Shown here: positions 46,771-56,247 of the stretch, piece after piece
Layout of the letters: each line of letters begins with the position of its first letter
Position numbering within the stretch: the first letter of the stretch is position 1
DNA from: Hahellaceae bacterium
GTDB lineage: Bacteria; Pseudomonadota; Gammaproteobacteria; Pseudomonadales; Oleiphilaceae
NCBI GenBank assembly: GCA_016744695.1
Contig: JADGDV010000003.1
Span: 124,001-188,000 of the forward strand
DNA: 64,000 nt
Direction of reading: 5' to 3'
Notes under the pieces: generated by a model
Told to the model about the DNA's origin: nothing
What the model saw: only the letters and a program-made list of their open reading frames with translations
Database searches by the model: none
Made by a program: the position numbers and the translations under genes

Positions 46771-47036
46771 CAATTATGAGTCAAAGAGCGCAGCACAATG
46801 CTCTCGCCCTTGTGCCAAAACTGAATATTCACCCGACCATCATTTAAAAGGACCGTCTTGTGCTCAAACCCCATTTCCGAAGCCGTTTGATAAAGGGGAT
46901 AAGGCTCTTTTCGATGAATCAGATTTAGTATCGTTTTTGCAGGCATTTCAAGAAGTATATCTATAGCTAAGCCATAGGGCTCTGGAGGCTCCAACTCACT
47001 TACATCCAAATTAATCACACCCTCGCCCCTATTCAT
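46770..47036 (-). CDS. DUF2249 domain protein
   Basis: The ATG at 47036 (MNRGEGVINLDVSELEPPEPYG) begins the conserved LDVxELEPPEPxxxAIDIL of DUF2249; upstream in-frame ATGs lie within the preceding gene and lack conservation. The 88-residue protein has a TusA-like fold pattern, with HRKEPYPLYQTASEMGFEHK following. DUF2249 proteins often accompany nitrate, NO and hemerythrin genes; their biochemical role is unknown. It lies 10 bases after the hemerythrin stop and is coupled to the membrane protein gene. Confidence 0.8.
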   Translation of the reverse strand: MNRGEGVINLDVSELEPPEPYGLAIDILLEMPAKTILNLIHRKEPYPLYQTASEMGFEHKTVLLNDGRVNIQFWHKGESIVLRSLTHN

Positions 47037-47046
47037 AATCAGGCAA

Positions 47047-47490
47047 CTAAACCTTCTCAGCCAAGACTTCATTAATTTGTAGTTCCATTTCCTGCTGGGG
47101 CAAAGCATCATCAAGCATAGGATAAAGAACCTGTTCTTCTTTCATATTGTGCTGCTGTATAAATATCATCAATGATTCACACTGCCCCAATGCATCATCG
47201 GCTTCTTTCTGCGCTATAGACGATGCAATAGACTTAAGCATTTCACGCATTTGAAGATGTTCACCACGCATCATCATAGTAGGGCCTCCCTGCATACCGG
47301 TTGCACTCTCAAAACCAGGAAACAAAACCTGCTCTTCCAGTGTAAAGTGCTGCTCAACCTGTACACAAAATTCCTTCCATAAGTTTGCGGCACCCCCAAA
47401 ATCCCCTTGACCAATCGCCTCTTCAGCATTGGCATAAATCTCATCGCAACGGCGGTGATCATGAGTCATTAATTCTGATATTGAGGACAT
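47047..47490 (-). CDS. Hemerythrin-domain protein
   Basis: A 147-residue four-helix protein with a di-iron ligand set: H10/H12 in MTHDHRR, H48 and E52 in HFTLEEQ, H78 in GEHLQM, and H114 and E118 in HNMKEEQ. This matches the HHE pattern of bacterial hemerythrins, which bind O2 or handle NO. No DNA-binding or membrane part is fused. It heads the operon with DUF2249 and the membrane protein. Confidence 0.92.
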   Translation of the reverse strand: MSSISELMTHDHRRCDEIYANAEEAIGQGDFGGAANLWKEFCVQVEQHFTLEEQVLFPGFESATGMQGGPTMMMRGEHLQMREMLKSIASSIAQKEADDALGQCESLMIFIQQHNMKEEQVLYPMLDDALPQQEMELQINEVLAEKV

Positions 47491-47564
47491 ACGATTAAGT
47501 CTCTTTTTATGTTTGTAGCATTAGCGGTGTAGTATTAGCAGCTATACATTGATTCAATAGGTTA

Positions 47565-47606
47565 AGTATCGAAAACCACAGCGTAAAAATGAATGATATA
47601 TATCAA
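47565..47606 (-). promoter_or_regulatory. FNR/DNR-like site and -10 element of hemerythrin operon
   Basis: ATGATATATATCAA (47593-47606) matches TTGAT-N4-ATCAA at nine of ten conserved positions. On the minus strand GATACT (47570-47565) could be the -10; a start near 47558 puts the site centre at about -42, the usual activator position for FNR-type regulators. Confidence 0.5.
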
Positions 47607-47695
47607 CTGGTTAAAGAAAGCCTTAAGCATAAGGGTAATTACTTATATTTTTTAGCATTCTGAAAGCTAGAATAAATGAATCTGAGAAGAGCTTT

Positions 47696-47728
47696 GGCGC
47701 CAGGTTATATAACTTGAGCGCCTTTTTT
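47696..47728 (+). terminator. Intrinsic terminator with no annotated gene in front
   Basis: GGCGC (47696-47700) and GCGCC (47718-47722) pair outside an inner palindromic GGTTATATAACT, followed by six Ts. On the plus strand nothing coding longer than 24 codons precedes it (47589-47663), and the next gene starts at 47804. Confidence 0.7.
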
Positions 47729-47803
47729 GTGTCCTAAAGGCTGTAGTAGTACAAGATGTAGTGGCATAATAAGTCGCATAATCATTCTTAAGGATCTCCA
47801 TGT

Positions 47804-48340
47804 ATGAAACTTGCCCACCGCATTAGGATAATTGTCGCTTTATTCATATCACTCGCACTTCATGGCTGCTCGTCAGTTAATATTATTGACATAAACCCTG
47901 ACAACCAAGCCCTAATATTAAAATCAGAAATGTCCGGTTTAAGCCCTTCCCAAACAAATACCAGTGGTAATTGGCAATCTACATTAGAGTATATAAATAT
48001 AAAGTTAGAATACGGTGAGAAGATATTTTACAGTGACACTTACAAAAAATTTGTACATGCCAGATTCTCCAACAAGTTTGTGTTATTTAGTTTGAATGAG
48101 TTAAACATGGAAGAGCTAACACTAAAAACTCAAGGCGGTAGCGGTAAAAAAACAACCATTAATAAGGTGATTATTCCTGCTTTAAACCAAGCAAGGGGGT
48201 ATGATGTTTTTCTAGCATCAGGAAAACAATCTAATGCGACTCACTTAATTCTTAAAGTCGATGTAGGAAGTGACGCCATAAAAGTCAAAAGCGCCTTTCA
48301 ACTGATGACAAAATCGAAAAACACGCCTGAAATTGAATAA
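47804..48340 (+). CDS. Lipoprotein of unknown function
   Basis: A 178-residue product with a lipoprotein signal (MKLAHRIRIIVALFISLALHGCSS; lipobox LALHGC, lipidated Cys at 22). Residue +2 is Ser, so outer-membrane targeting is expected. The mature part is mixed alpha/beta with no domain I recognise. It stands alone between the orphan terminator and livK. Confidence 0.65.
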   Translation: MKLAHRIRIIVALFISLALHGCSSVNIIDINPDNQALILKSEMSGLSPSQTNTSGNWQSTLEYINIKLEYGEKIFYSDTYKKFVHARFSNKFVLFSLNELNMEELTLKTQGGSGKKTTINKVIIPALNQARGYDVFLASGKQSNATHLILKVDVGSDAIKVKSAFQLMTKSKNTPEIE

Positions 48341-48629
48341 GTATATGTACCTATGACTATTTTGGTTGATATTTTAAAGTACAACACGATCACACAACAT
48401 ATATAAACAATAATCGCTAAGCTTATGATAGGGATAATATTTTCAGCCTACATAAGTAAACCAACTTGCATTCTATAAAAGCTCGCATAAGCTAGGTTAA
48501 ATAAGCGTTACGATTTCGGGCTTTTCATCATTCTGCAATGTTTGTAAGATTGATGCCTAGCAACGTCCAGGGGCGCATGGATGACCCACACCAGAACAAA
48601 TAACCCTATTAAGAATCAGGACTTGAATA
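48341..48629 (+). other. Intergenic region ahead of livK
   Basis: No gene seen. AGGACTTGAATA before the livK ATG is its ribosome site. The leader has a moderately GC-rich stretch near 48563-48590 but no known riboswitch. Confidence 0.4.
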
Positions 48630-49748
48630 ATGAAAAAAATAAATAAAAAACTTTTAGGTATTAGTGCATCGTTAATGATAATGGGTGCCGCGTCACTCTC
48701 CCAGGCAGAAACACTAAAAATTGGGCTTGCAGGCCCTGTCACTGGCCCGGTTGCTCAATATGGTGACATGCAAATGATTGGCGCCCAAATGGCGATCGCT
48801 AAAATCAATGAAGCCGGCGGCGTTAATGGAATGCAGTTGGAAGGTGTCGTATACGATGACGCATGTGACCCAAAGCAGGCTGTTCAGGTTGCTAACAAAA
48901 TTGTAAACGATGGCGTGCGTTATGTAGTAGGCCACCTTTGTTCAAGTTCTACTCAGCCAGCGTCTGACATTTATGAAGACGAAGGCATAATGATGGTGAC
49001 AGCAGCCTCTACCAGCCCAGAAATTACCTCTCGTGGCTTTCAGATGGTTTTCCGTACCATCGGTCTTGACAGCCATCAAGGGCCAACTGCAGGCAACCAC
49101 ATTGCAGATAAAGTTAAGCCAAGCAAAATGGCTATTATCCACGACAAGCAGCAATACGGTGAAGGTATTGCAAGTGCGGTAAAAGCAACTGTTGAGGCTA
49201 AAGGCATTAACGTTGTTATGTTTGAAGGCATCACAGCAGGTGATAAGGATTTCTCATCCCTCATTGCTAAAATGCAAAAAGAAGGCGTTGATTTTGTATA
49301 CTACGGCGGCTACCACCCAGAGCTAGGCCTGATTCTTCGCCAGTCTGCTGAAAGAAAATTTGAAGCAGGATTCATGGGCCCAGAAGGTGTGGGTAACAAA
49401 GATCTAAGCGCAATTGCTGGCCAGGCGTCAGAAAAGCTACTAGTTACATTGCCACCAAGCTTCGATCTTCGTCCAGAAAACAAAGAGTTGGTTGAGTCGT
49501 TTAAGGCTAAAAACCAAGACGCAAGTGGCGCATTTGTTTTAACTGCATACTCTGCGGTTCAGGTAATGACTGATGCAATGAAGAAAACAGGCAACGGTGA
49601 TACCGATGCTATGCAAAAAGCAATGCGTGAAATGACATTTAAAACACCAACAGGTGATATTCAGTTCGACGAAAAAGGCGATCTGAAAAGCTTTGATTTT
49701 GTTGTTTATCAATGGCATGCAGACGGCAGCAAAACAGCTGTTAAATAA
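48630..49748 (+). CDS. livK: Branched-chain amino acid ABC transporter, binding protein
   Basis: A 372-residue periplasmic protein with signal peptide (ends SQA-E). The mature start ETLKIGLAGPVTGPVAQYGDMQMIGAQMAIAKINEAGGVNG and the CSSSTQPAS and ASTSPEIT ligand-loop regions are typical of LivJ/LivK. It binds Leu/Ile/Val (or related) and delivers it to LivHM. A terminator hairpin follows, so it is made in excess over the membrane genes. Confidence 0.95.
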   Translation: MKKINKKLLGISASLMIMGAASLSQAETLKIGLAGPVTGPVAQYGDMQMIGAQMAIAKINEAGGVNGMQLEGVVYDDACDPKQAVQVANKIVNDGVRYVVGHLCSSSTQPASDIYEDEGIMMVTAASTSPEITSRGFQMVFRTIGLDSHQGPTAGNHIADKVKPSKMAIIHDKQQYGEGIASAVKATVEAKGINVVMFEGITAGDKDFSSLIAKMQKEGVDFVYYGGYHPELGLILRQSAERKFEAGFMGPEGVGNKDLSAIAGQASEKLLVTLPPSFDLRPENKELVESFKAKNQDASGAFVLTAYSAVQVMTDAMKKTGNGDTDAMQKAMREMTFKTPTGDIQFDEKGDLKSFDFVVYQWHADGSKTAVK

Positions 49749-49770
49749 GCTATCTTACCTGCAATAATTT

Positions 49771-49806
49771 AAGCACCCCCTTTTAATGAAAGGTGGTGCT
49801 TTTTTA
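49771..49806 (+). terminator. Partial terminator between livK and livH
   Basis: AAGCACCCCCTTT and AAAGGTGGTGCTT pair imperfectly (one bulge) around TAATG, followed by TTTTT. Incomplete termination would set the excess of binding protein over permease. Confidence 0.85.
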
Positions 49807-49833
49807 TAGCCAAAAAGCACCGAGGCCCACTCA

Positions 49834-50760
49834 ATGTTAGAAACCAGTCTCTACTTCATTCAGCAACTGCTGAACGGCCTAACGATCGGCAGTACATATG
49901 CCTTAATCGCTATAGGCTATACCATGGTTTACGGCATCATTGGCATGATCAATTTCGCTCATGGCGAAATTTACATGATTGGCATGTACATCTCTTTTGT
50001 CGCCATCAGTGGCTTAACCATGTTAGGAGTTGAGTACTTACCACTTATTCTCTTTATTACGTTATTGATATCTGTTTTTATCTCAAGTACCTACGGGTGG
50101 GCAGTTGAACGAGTAGCTTATAGACCTGTAAGAGGTGGCAACCGTCTTATTGCTCTTATTTCAGCTATAGGTATGTCAATATTCTTACAAAACTATGTAA
50201 GAATCGCTCAAGGCTCAAGAGATATCGCTATGCCATCGCTTATACAGGGCGGTTGGAGCATGGGGCCACTCGATGGTTTTCAGGCAACACTCTCTTACAT
50301 GCAAGTAGTCATATTTATAGTCACGTTTATTACCATGACAGGGCTTACCTTTTTCATCGCAAAATCTCGAATGGGAAGGGCTTGCAGGGCGGTGTCAGAA
50401 GATATGAAAATGGCTGGTTTGCTCGGTATTAATACCAACAGAATCATATCACTGACTTTTGTTATTGGCGCAGCCCTTGCTGCGGTTGCAGGCCTGTTAT
50501 TAGGTCTTTACTACGGTGTCACAAACCCTTACATAGGGTTTATTGCAGGTCTTAAAGCCTTTACTGCCGCAGTGCTCGGTGGAATAGGCAGTATTCCTGG
50601 CGCAATGTTAGGAGGCCTTGTTTTGGGTGTAACAGAGAGCATGACATCCGCCTATTTTAGCTCTGAATATAAAGACGTTGTTTCATTTGGACTATTGATA
50701 CTTATTTTACTATTCAGGCCAACCGGATTACTCGGTAAACCAGAGGTGGAGAAAATTTAA
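49834..50760 (+). CDS. livH: Branched-chain amino acid ABC transporter permease LivH
   Basis: A 308-residue membrane protein with about eight helices and the family motifs [34 protein letters not shown] and [15 protein letters not shown]. The second is the cytoplasmic coupling region. Its stop overlaps the livM start by one base (TAATG). Confidence 0.96.
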   Translation: MLETSLYFIQQLLNGLTIGSTYALIAIGYTMVYGIIGMINFAHGEIYMIGMYISFVAISGLTMLGVEYLPLILFITLLISVFISSTYGWAVERVAYRPVRGGNRLIALISAIGMSIFLQNYVRIAQGSRDIAMPSLIQGGWSMGPLDGFQATLSYMQVVIFIVTFITMTGLTFFIAKSRMGRACRAVSEDMKMAGLLGINTNRIISLTFVIGAALAAVAGLLLGLYYGVTNPYIGFIAGLKAFTAAVLGGIGSIPGAMLGGLVLGVTESMTSAYFSSEYKDVVSFGLLILILLFRPTGLLGKPEVEKI

Positions 50761-52028
50761 TGAAAGATAAATTTATTCCCGCCCTTATTGCGGGTGTTGC
50801 TACCTTAATTCTAGCCTTCCCTCTACTTGGATTAAACCTGGTTTCAGATGGCCTTGGCCTTGGTATTGAAGGGGCAGACACACAAACAATGATCTATATC
50901 GTATTAGCGTCTTTAGCGGTATTCATCTTCCAGCTATTCAAAGAAAACGCTCTCAACATAGCTAAAAATATTCCCTTGCCACGTAGAGCTTACAAACCTG
51001 ATGCAGTAGTGTCACAAGCGCAGCGTGATAAAAATGAAAAACTATTCACTTTTATTATCGTAGCCATAGCACTGGTTTGGCCATTTTTTGCTTCCCGCGG
51101 AAATGTTGATCTTGCCACACTGGTTTTGATTTATGTCATGCTAGGTTTAGGTCTTAATATCGTTGTAGGTCTTGCTGGGCTTCTTGATCTGGGCTATGTC
51201 GCTTTTTATGCAGTAGGTGCTTATAGCTATGCACTTCTTCATCAATACTTTGGCCTTTCATTTTGGGTTTGCTTACCGCTTGCGGGTCTTATGGCGGCAT
51301 CGTTTGGCTTTGTACTTGGGTTTCCGGTACTGCGGCTCAGGGGCGATTATTTGGCCATTGTTACACTCGGATTTGGCGAAATAATTCGCATACTTCTCAA
51401 TAACTGGACTCATCTGACAGGCGGCCCAAATGGTATCGGCAGTATCCCTAAGCCAGCCTTATTCGGGCTTGAATTTGGCCGAAAAGCCAAAGAAGAAGGT
51501 AATATCGCCTTCCATGAGTATTTCAACATTGCCTACAACAGTAGCTATAAGGTTATCTTTTTATATCTCTTAGCGTTATTACTCGTATTGTTCACCATAT
51601 TTGTTATAAGACGACTTATGCGTATGCCTGTAGGGCGCGCATGGGAAGCACTACGTGAAGATGAGATAGCTTGTCGCTCATTAGGGCTTAACAGAACAAT
51701 TATAAAACTTTCTGCCTTTACTATCGGCGCTTCATTTGCGGGTTTTGCTGGAGCATTTTTCTCAGCCAAGCAAGGATTTATAAGCCCTGAATCATTCACA
51801 TTTATTGAGTCTGCGATTATTCTTGCCATCGTTGTATTAGGCGGCATGGGGTCACAGCTAGGAATTATATTGGCAGCTATCGCAATGACCGTGTTGCCAG
51901 AGCTTGCCAGAGAGTTCCAAGAATACAGAATGCTAATGTTTGGCCTAATGATGGTATTAATGATGATATGGAGGCCTCAAGGCCTGCTCCCAATGAAACG
52001 AAGACATATGGAGCTGACTAATGCCTAA
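50760..52028 (+). CDS. livM: Branched-chain amino acid ABC transporter permease LivM
   Basis: A 422-residue permease longer than LivH because of an N-terminal extension (three extra membrane segments and a hydrophilic loop), as in E. coli LivM. Core motifs: [73 protein letters not shown] and LGGMGSQLG. It overlaps livG by eight bases. Confidence 0.96.
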   Translation: MKDKFIPALIAGVATLILAFPLLGLNLVSDGLGLGIEGADTQTMIYIVLASLAVFIFQLFKENALNIAKNIPLPRRAYKPDAVVSQAQRDKNEKLFTFIIVAIALVWPFFASRGNVDLATLVLIYVMLGLGLNIVVGLAGLLDLGYVAFYAVGAYSYALLHQYFGLSFWVCLPLAGLMAASFGFVLGFPVLRLRGDYLAIVTLGFGEIIRILLNNWTHLTGGPNGIGSIPKPALFGLEFGRKAKEEGNIAFHEYFNIAYNSSYKVIFLYLLALLLVLFTIFVIRRLMRMPVGRAWEALREDEIACRSLGLNRTIIKLSAFTIGASFAGFAGAFFSAKQGFISPESFTFIESAIILAIVVLGGMGSQLGIILAAIAMTVLPELAREFQEYRMLMFGLMMVLMMIWRPQGLLPMKRRHMELTNA

Positions 52029-52803
52029 ATCCTTACCAACTGAATCACTACTAAAGGTCAGAGATCTATCTATGCGCTTTGGCGGCCTTTTAGCCGTTGA
52101 TGGCGTCGCCCTAGACGTTAATGAACGAGAAATCGTTTCAGTTATAGGCCCTAACGGCGCGGGTAAAACAACGGTTTTCAATTGTATTAGTGGGTTTTAC
52201 ACGCCAACTGGCGGAGATATTATCTATAAAGGGCAGAGCATTCACGGTCTAGCCGATTTTAAAATAAGTCGACTGGGTATGGTAAGAACATTTCAACATG
52301 TTCGGCTATTCAGTCAAATGACCGTAATTGAAAACCTACTCGTTGCCCAACATAGACATGTAAATACCAACTTGCTGGCAGGGCTTTTTAAAACACCGTC
52401 ATACCGTCAAAAAGAACAAGAGTCTATAGATCGAGCTATCTACTGGCTTAAAAAGGTCAACTTATTAGAGTTCGCCAACCGAGAAGCAGGCAACCTGGCC
52501 TACGGTCAGCAGCGACGCTTGGAAATAGCTCGCTGCATGGTTACAGAGCCAGGTTTATTGATGCTTGACGAGCCCGCCGCGGGGTTAAACCCTAAAGAAA
52601 CTAATGAGCTTGATGCCCTCATTGTAAGCCTCAAAGAAGACTACAATGTATCCATTCTGCTCATTGAACATGATATGGGCCTTGTTATGGGCATCTCTGA
52701 TCGCATTGTAGTGATTAATCAGGGCCGACCACTCGCAACCGGTACACCGAATGAAATTCGGGACAACCCAGATGTCATAAAAGCCTATTTAGGAGAGGTA
52801 TAA
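52021..52803 (+). CDS. livG: Branched-chain amino acid ABC transporter ATPase LivG
   Basis: A 260-residue ATPase with Walker [10 protein letters not shown], signature [16 protein letters not shown] (LAYGQ form typical of LivG), Walker [14 protein letters not shown] and H-loop IEHDM. It energises LivHM. Confidence 0.96.
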   Translation: MPKSLPTESLLKVRDLSMRFGGLLAVDGVALDVNEREIVSVIGPNGAGKTTVFNCISGFYTPTGGDIIYKGQSIHGLADFKISRLGMVRTFQHVRLFSQMTVIENLLVAQHRHVNTNLLAGLFKTPSYRQKEQESIDRAIYWLKKVNLLEFANREAGNLAYGQQRRLEIARCMVTEPGLLMLDEPAAGLNPKETNELDALIVSLKEDYNVSILLIEHDMGLVMGISDRIVVINQGRPLATGTPNEIRDNPDVIKAYLGEV

Positions 52804-53505
52804 ATGCTAAAACTACAAAACATTCATACCCATTACGGTAAAATTGAAGCGCTACGGGGTATTTCATTAGAAGTAAATCAGGGAGAGATTGTTTCTTTGA
52901 TTGGCGCTAATGGTGCGGGCAAATCAACATTATTAATGACCGTATGCGGAGACCCTAGGGCTAGCGCAGGTCAAATATGGTTTGAAGGTAAAGAAATAAC
53001 TAATACTAACACCGCTGATATTATGCGTAGTGGTATAGCCATTGTGCCAGAAGGCCGCAGAGTATTTTCAGGCCTTACCGTGATCGAAAACTTACACATG
53101 GGCGGCTTTTTTACTGAGAAGAAGGACTTTGAAACCATTCTAGCTCACGTATTTAAACTATTTCCTCGCTTGGAAGAACGTCAAGATCAACGAAGTGGAA
53201 CCATGTCCGGTGGAGAGCAACAAATGCTGGCCATTGGTCGGGCACTCATGAGCAAACCTCGCATGTTGTTTCTTGATGAGCCTTCCTTAGGTCTCGCTCC
53301 CATCATTATTAATCAGATATTCGAGATTATTGAACAACTGAGAGATGAAGGCATGACAATATTTTTAGTGGAGCAGAATGCGAATCAAGCACTCCGCCTA
53401 GCTGATAGAGGTTATGTTATTGAGAATGGGGAAATTGTGCTGCAAGATACAGGAGATAATTTACTCGTTAACGAGGATGTTCGTAAAGCATATTTAGGTG
53501 GGTAA
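52804..53505 (+). CDS. livF: Branched-chain amino acid ABC transporter ATPase LivF
   Basis: A 233-residue ATPase with Walker A GANGAGKST, signature TMSGGEQQMLAIGRAL, Walker B MLFLDEPSLGLAP and switch VEQNANQAL. It begins directly after the livG stop. It is the last gene of the liv operon; a REP-like palindrome pair follows two bases after the stop. Confidence 0.96.
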   Translation: MLKLQNIHTHYGKIEALRGISLEVNQGEIVSLIGANGAGKSTLLMTVCGDPRASAGQIWFEGKEITNTNTADIMRSGIAIVPEGRRVFSGLTVIENLHMGGFFTEKKDFETILAHVFKLFPRLEERQDQRSGTMSGGEQQMLAIGRALMSKPRMLFLDEPSLGLAPIIINQIFEIIEQLRDEGMTIFLVEQNANQALRLADRGYVIENGEIVLQDTGDNLLVNEDVRKAYLGG

Positions 53506-53506
53506 A

Positions 53507-53594
53507 GTAGGGTGCGCCATGCGCACCGTTTCTCGATCCTTATGAATCAGATTACTATATTCAAGCATATTTTGGTGCGCACGGCGCACCCTAC
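53507..53594. repeat. Paired inverted REP-like element after livF
   Basis: Two 21-base copies (53507-53527 and 53574-53594) are inverted at 20 of 21 positions. Each is itself a hairpin, GGTGCGC-cat-GCGCACC and GGTGCGC-acg-GCGCACC. The 46 bases between are AT-rich. The GTAGGGTGCGC... type of repeat is widespread in proteobacteria. It probably also ends liv transcription and that of the converging DUF4105 gene. Confidence 0.8.
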
Positions 53595-53601
53595 AAAGAC
53601 C

Positions 53602-55509
53602 TTAGAAATAATATCTATACCCAACAGACACTTCATAAAAGTCATCGTCGTGATGCCATTCCTGAGCAACGGAAAGCCTAATGGCATGATCTACCGCTAA
53701 ATTAAAATTCTGATTAAACGCGGCCTTCATTCGATAATCATTATTCCAAAACTTATAACCACCCACATCTAGTTTCATCGCACCTATTGGCGAATAATAT
53801 AAAAAACCCGTCTCCGCACCTATACCAGGTTCAATAATTGAACTAAATTCTTCATTATATTCTAAGCGACCAGTCAATAAGCCAAAGAACTCAGTGCTGT
53901 CTGATAACTCGTAGCTATGCCCTGCCCCACCATTTAACTGAAAAACCCCAGTGTCACCACCTCGACTGTACACACGCTCAAAACCCACTTGAACTTTCCA
54001 TGAAAGCGGCTCAAGAAATAAATTCCTTTTTGATAATGACGTGATGTCTACAATATCAAAACGATTGAGCTTTACACCATCATCTTGATAATGCCTAAGC
54101 TCAGTATTAAACAAAATTATCTGAGCACCTCTCAAATACCCTTTCTCATTATCTAACAAGTCATGGTAAGTAATTCGATAATTAACCTGCTGAAACACAT
54201 CGTCATTACGCTCACCAAGAGACAAGCCGGTCATAATGGTTTTATGACCTGTTTCAGGAGCATCAGGTTGAGGCACTAGCACTTCTTTTGAAGAACGCTT
54301 ATTTAGTGCCAGCAATAATTGATGGCTACGTTTAGCCATCGCCTTAGTACGCTGAGTTTGCATTTGCACATAACGTAGGTAGCTATAGGCAATTTGAACC
54401 ACCTCACCTTGCTCTTCGTTATTTAAAGACTGAAACTCAGCACCCTCTAAAACAGCAATATCATTAGCTAGCTGCTTACCCATATCCTGAAGAGGTTCAG
54501 GGAGTGATTCAATCCGTGCGTGTAATACAGCAAGCTCTGAAGGCCTAAAATGTGTACTTTCAACCAAACCTTCATTCACAACAGCTCGTACAGTATTGGT
54601 GGGTATAGCATCTAATTTAAACCGGCCTGTTAAGTTCACTTCAGGACGCACCAATTCTAGTAACTCTAATAATCTAAACGCGCAGTTTTCATCAAAGAAA
54701 TAGTAATCAAAGTTTATATCTTTAAGCTCCCACACATGAGCAAGAATTTGGTCCACTTCAGCAGGTGTGTAGTTGAGGCGGTACTCCCATATATCCCGAT
54801 TTTCCATGCGGTTATATTCTTTGATTTTCTCAAAGTAACGCATCATATTATAAACGCCAGGGTACCCTCCCGCTAAACCTCTAAATGCAAAGAAAAATGA
54901 ATTATCGTCATTATCAATGTTTGCACCAAAATTTAACGCATAAGAAAGCCAGTCCGAGCCTTCATCTATATCTTTCGGGTCAAATCTTAATAGTGTATGC
55001 CCAAACATTGAAGAAGGGCTGTTAAGGGCTGTAGCGGGGAATATGAGAGAGACCGAGTGTGCGTTAACTTGATCACGCCATTGAGTATAGTCAGTACAAA
55101 TTTGTTGGGGTAACTTCTTATTATCTAAGTTAAGTTGCGAGTCCAGCCATTTAAAACGATACACAAAACGGCACTGTGCATGCTCATTTCCAGTCAGTTC
55201 TAACGAAAACATCTCCTCAATAGTTCGGAGCAGCTCGCCCTCCGCATTTACATTGCCATCTTCAGCGTAGAAAAAGTTACTATCATCCACATAACTGCTA
55301 TAACCAGATGAAGAAAAACGATCATCTTTGTAATGCAACAACCCTCGCCACATTTTTTGACCAGCAAGGTTCTGCCTTATAGCTTCAGCCTTAACTGATT
55401 CTATATAGTTAATGTCACTAGTGTTGTGTGTGGCTACTTGAGACTGGGCCGTAGAGCTAAATAATAACCCCATCAAAAAGACAGAAAAGCATAAAAATAA
55501 AGAACGCAT
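53602..55509 (-). CDS. DUF4105 outer-membrane-type protein
   Basis: A 635-residue exported protein: signal peptide to about residue 23, a DUF4105 domain (about 115-300) with SSMFGHTLLRFD and the Cys/His-type motif FFDENCAFRLLELLE, then a strand-rich C-terminal region (about 420-635) ending in VGYRYYF. Alternating hydrophobic strands and a terminal Phe are the usual signs of an outer-membrane beta-barrel. The conserved His and Cys suggest an NlpC/P60-like hydrolase in the periplasm. No substrate is known. A DUF3015 gene lies upstream on the same strand. Confidence 0.85.
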   Translation of the reverse strand: MRSLFLCFSVFLMGLLFSSTAQSQVATHNTSDINYIESVKAEAIRQNLAGQKMWRGLLHYKDDRFSSSGYSSYVDDSNFFYAEDGNVNAEGELLRTIEEMFSLELTGNEHAQCRFVYRFKWLDSQLNLDNKKLPQQICTDYTQWRDQVNAHSVSLIFPATALNSPSSMFGHTLLRFDPKDIDEGSDWLSYALNFGANIDNDDNSFFFAFRGLAGGYPGVYNMMRYFEKIKEYNRMENRDIWEYRLNYTPAEVDQILAHVWELKDINFDYYFFDENCAFRLLELLELVRPEVNLTGRFKLDAIPTNTVRAVVNEGLVESTHFRPSELAVLHARIESLPEPLQDMGKQLANDIAVLEGAEFQSLNNEEQGEVVQIAYSYLRYVQMQTQRTKAMAKRSHQLLLALNKRSSKEVLVPQPDAPETGHKTIMTGLSLGERNDDVFQQVNYRITYHDLLDNEKGYLRGAQIILFNTELRHYQDDGVKLNRFDIVDITSLSKRNLFLEPLSWKVQVGFERVYSRGGDTGVFQLNGGAGHSYELSDSTEFFGLLTGRLEYNEEFSSIIEPGIGAETGFLYYSPIGAMKLDVGGYKFWNNDYRMKAAFNQNFNLAVDHAIRLSVAQEWHHDDDFYEVSVGYRYYF

Positions 55510-55599
55510 AAAATAAGAAACTTAAAGGAATGAGGTGTTTAGTATATTCAGAAAGGTGTCACTAATCGAGATGAATAACCAGAGTTGAATAATTGAACT

Positions 55600-55635
55600 A
55601 ATAAAGAATGCCTGATTTAACAGACATTCTTTATT
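55600..55635 (-). terminator. Hairpin between DUF3015 and DUF4105 genes
   Basis: AATAAAGAATG (55600-55610) and CATTCTTTATT (55625-55635) are perfect 11-base inverted repeats with CTG/CAG extending the stem. It probably attenuates transcription after DUF3015; the T-run is within the stem rather than beyond it. Confidence 0.6.
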
Positions 55636-55642
55636 TAAATCA

Positions 55643-56125
55643 TTAAGCAGCGTACTTGCTTAATCGACTATCAGCTTTCATAACTTTTATTACAGAAGCC
55701 ATTGCTTCATCAGCAGTAATATTTTCACTTGGGAAAATAACTGAAAAGTTCTGGTGCATTGCAGTATCAAAAGCTGCACGATCTTGTGCTTCAATGTTTA
55801 GTGCTACAGCAACCGTTGTCAAAGCATCACCATGGCCACGAGCTACATCTTCTGCGAACTCATCCATGATGCTAGACATATTGATCATAGACTTGCCGCC
55901 ATATGTCAATGTGCCATTTGCAGAACAACCGTTTGTTCCACTAGTCATTCCAAATGTAGCATTACCTGAAGTACCGTTAGTTGTCGAAGCAACTACGTGT
56001 ATAGGAAGGCCTGACTGCCCTTGAAAAAACATGTTACCCCAACCACAACTATCGCCACCAGGAACAACTGCTGACGCAGATAAAGAAGCTGCCATTAAAC
56101 TTGCTGCTAATAAAACTCTTTTCAT
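55643..56125 (-). CDS. DUF3015 family exported protein
   Basis: The ATG at 56125 (MKRVLLAASLMAASLSASA) has GAGGATTTACT upstream; an in-frame start ten codons earlier is less likely. The 160-residue product has a signal peptide and the family features CGWGNMFFQGQSG, TTNGTSGNATFGMTSGTNGC and FAEDVARGHGDALTTVA. Two cysteines probably form a disulfide. The function is unknown. It is commonly encoded beside DUF4105 proteins, as here. Confidence 0.85.
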   Translation of the reverse strand: MKRVLLAASLMAASLSASAVVPGGDSCGWGNMFFQGQSGLPIHVVASTTNGTSGNATFGMTSGTNGCSANGTLTYGGKSMINMSSIMDEFAEDVARGHGDALTTVAVALNIEAQDRAAFDTAMHQNFSVIFPSENITADEAMASVIKVMKADSRLSKYAA

Positions 56126-56247
56126 AGTAAATCCTCTACTTGTTAATCTGTGCAATGCAACAAAAGCAATACACTCTATTCAAATTTTCGATTAGCTAAA
56201 GCTAAAACTAAATCATATTCCTTTTCTGGCACTCAGCGGCTAAAAAA

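Larger units (their letters stand above)
47491..47803. other. Intergenic region between hemerythrin and lipoprotein genes
   Basis: It contains the FNR/DNR-like site, a 24-codon plus-strand frame (47589-47663, MNDIYQLVKESLKHKGNY...) without a clear ribosome site, and the plus-strand terminator at 47696. A small RNA is possible. Confidence 0.45.

Noticed and set aside
53512..53700. 62-codon frame after livF
   Set aside because: It starts inside the REP-like palindrome and runs into the DUF4105 coding region on the other strand; no ribosome site.
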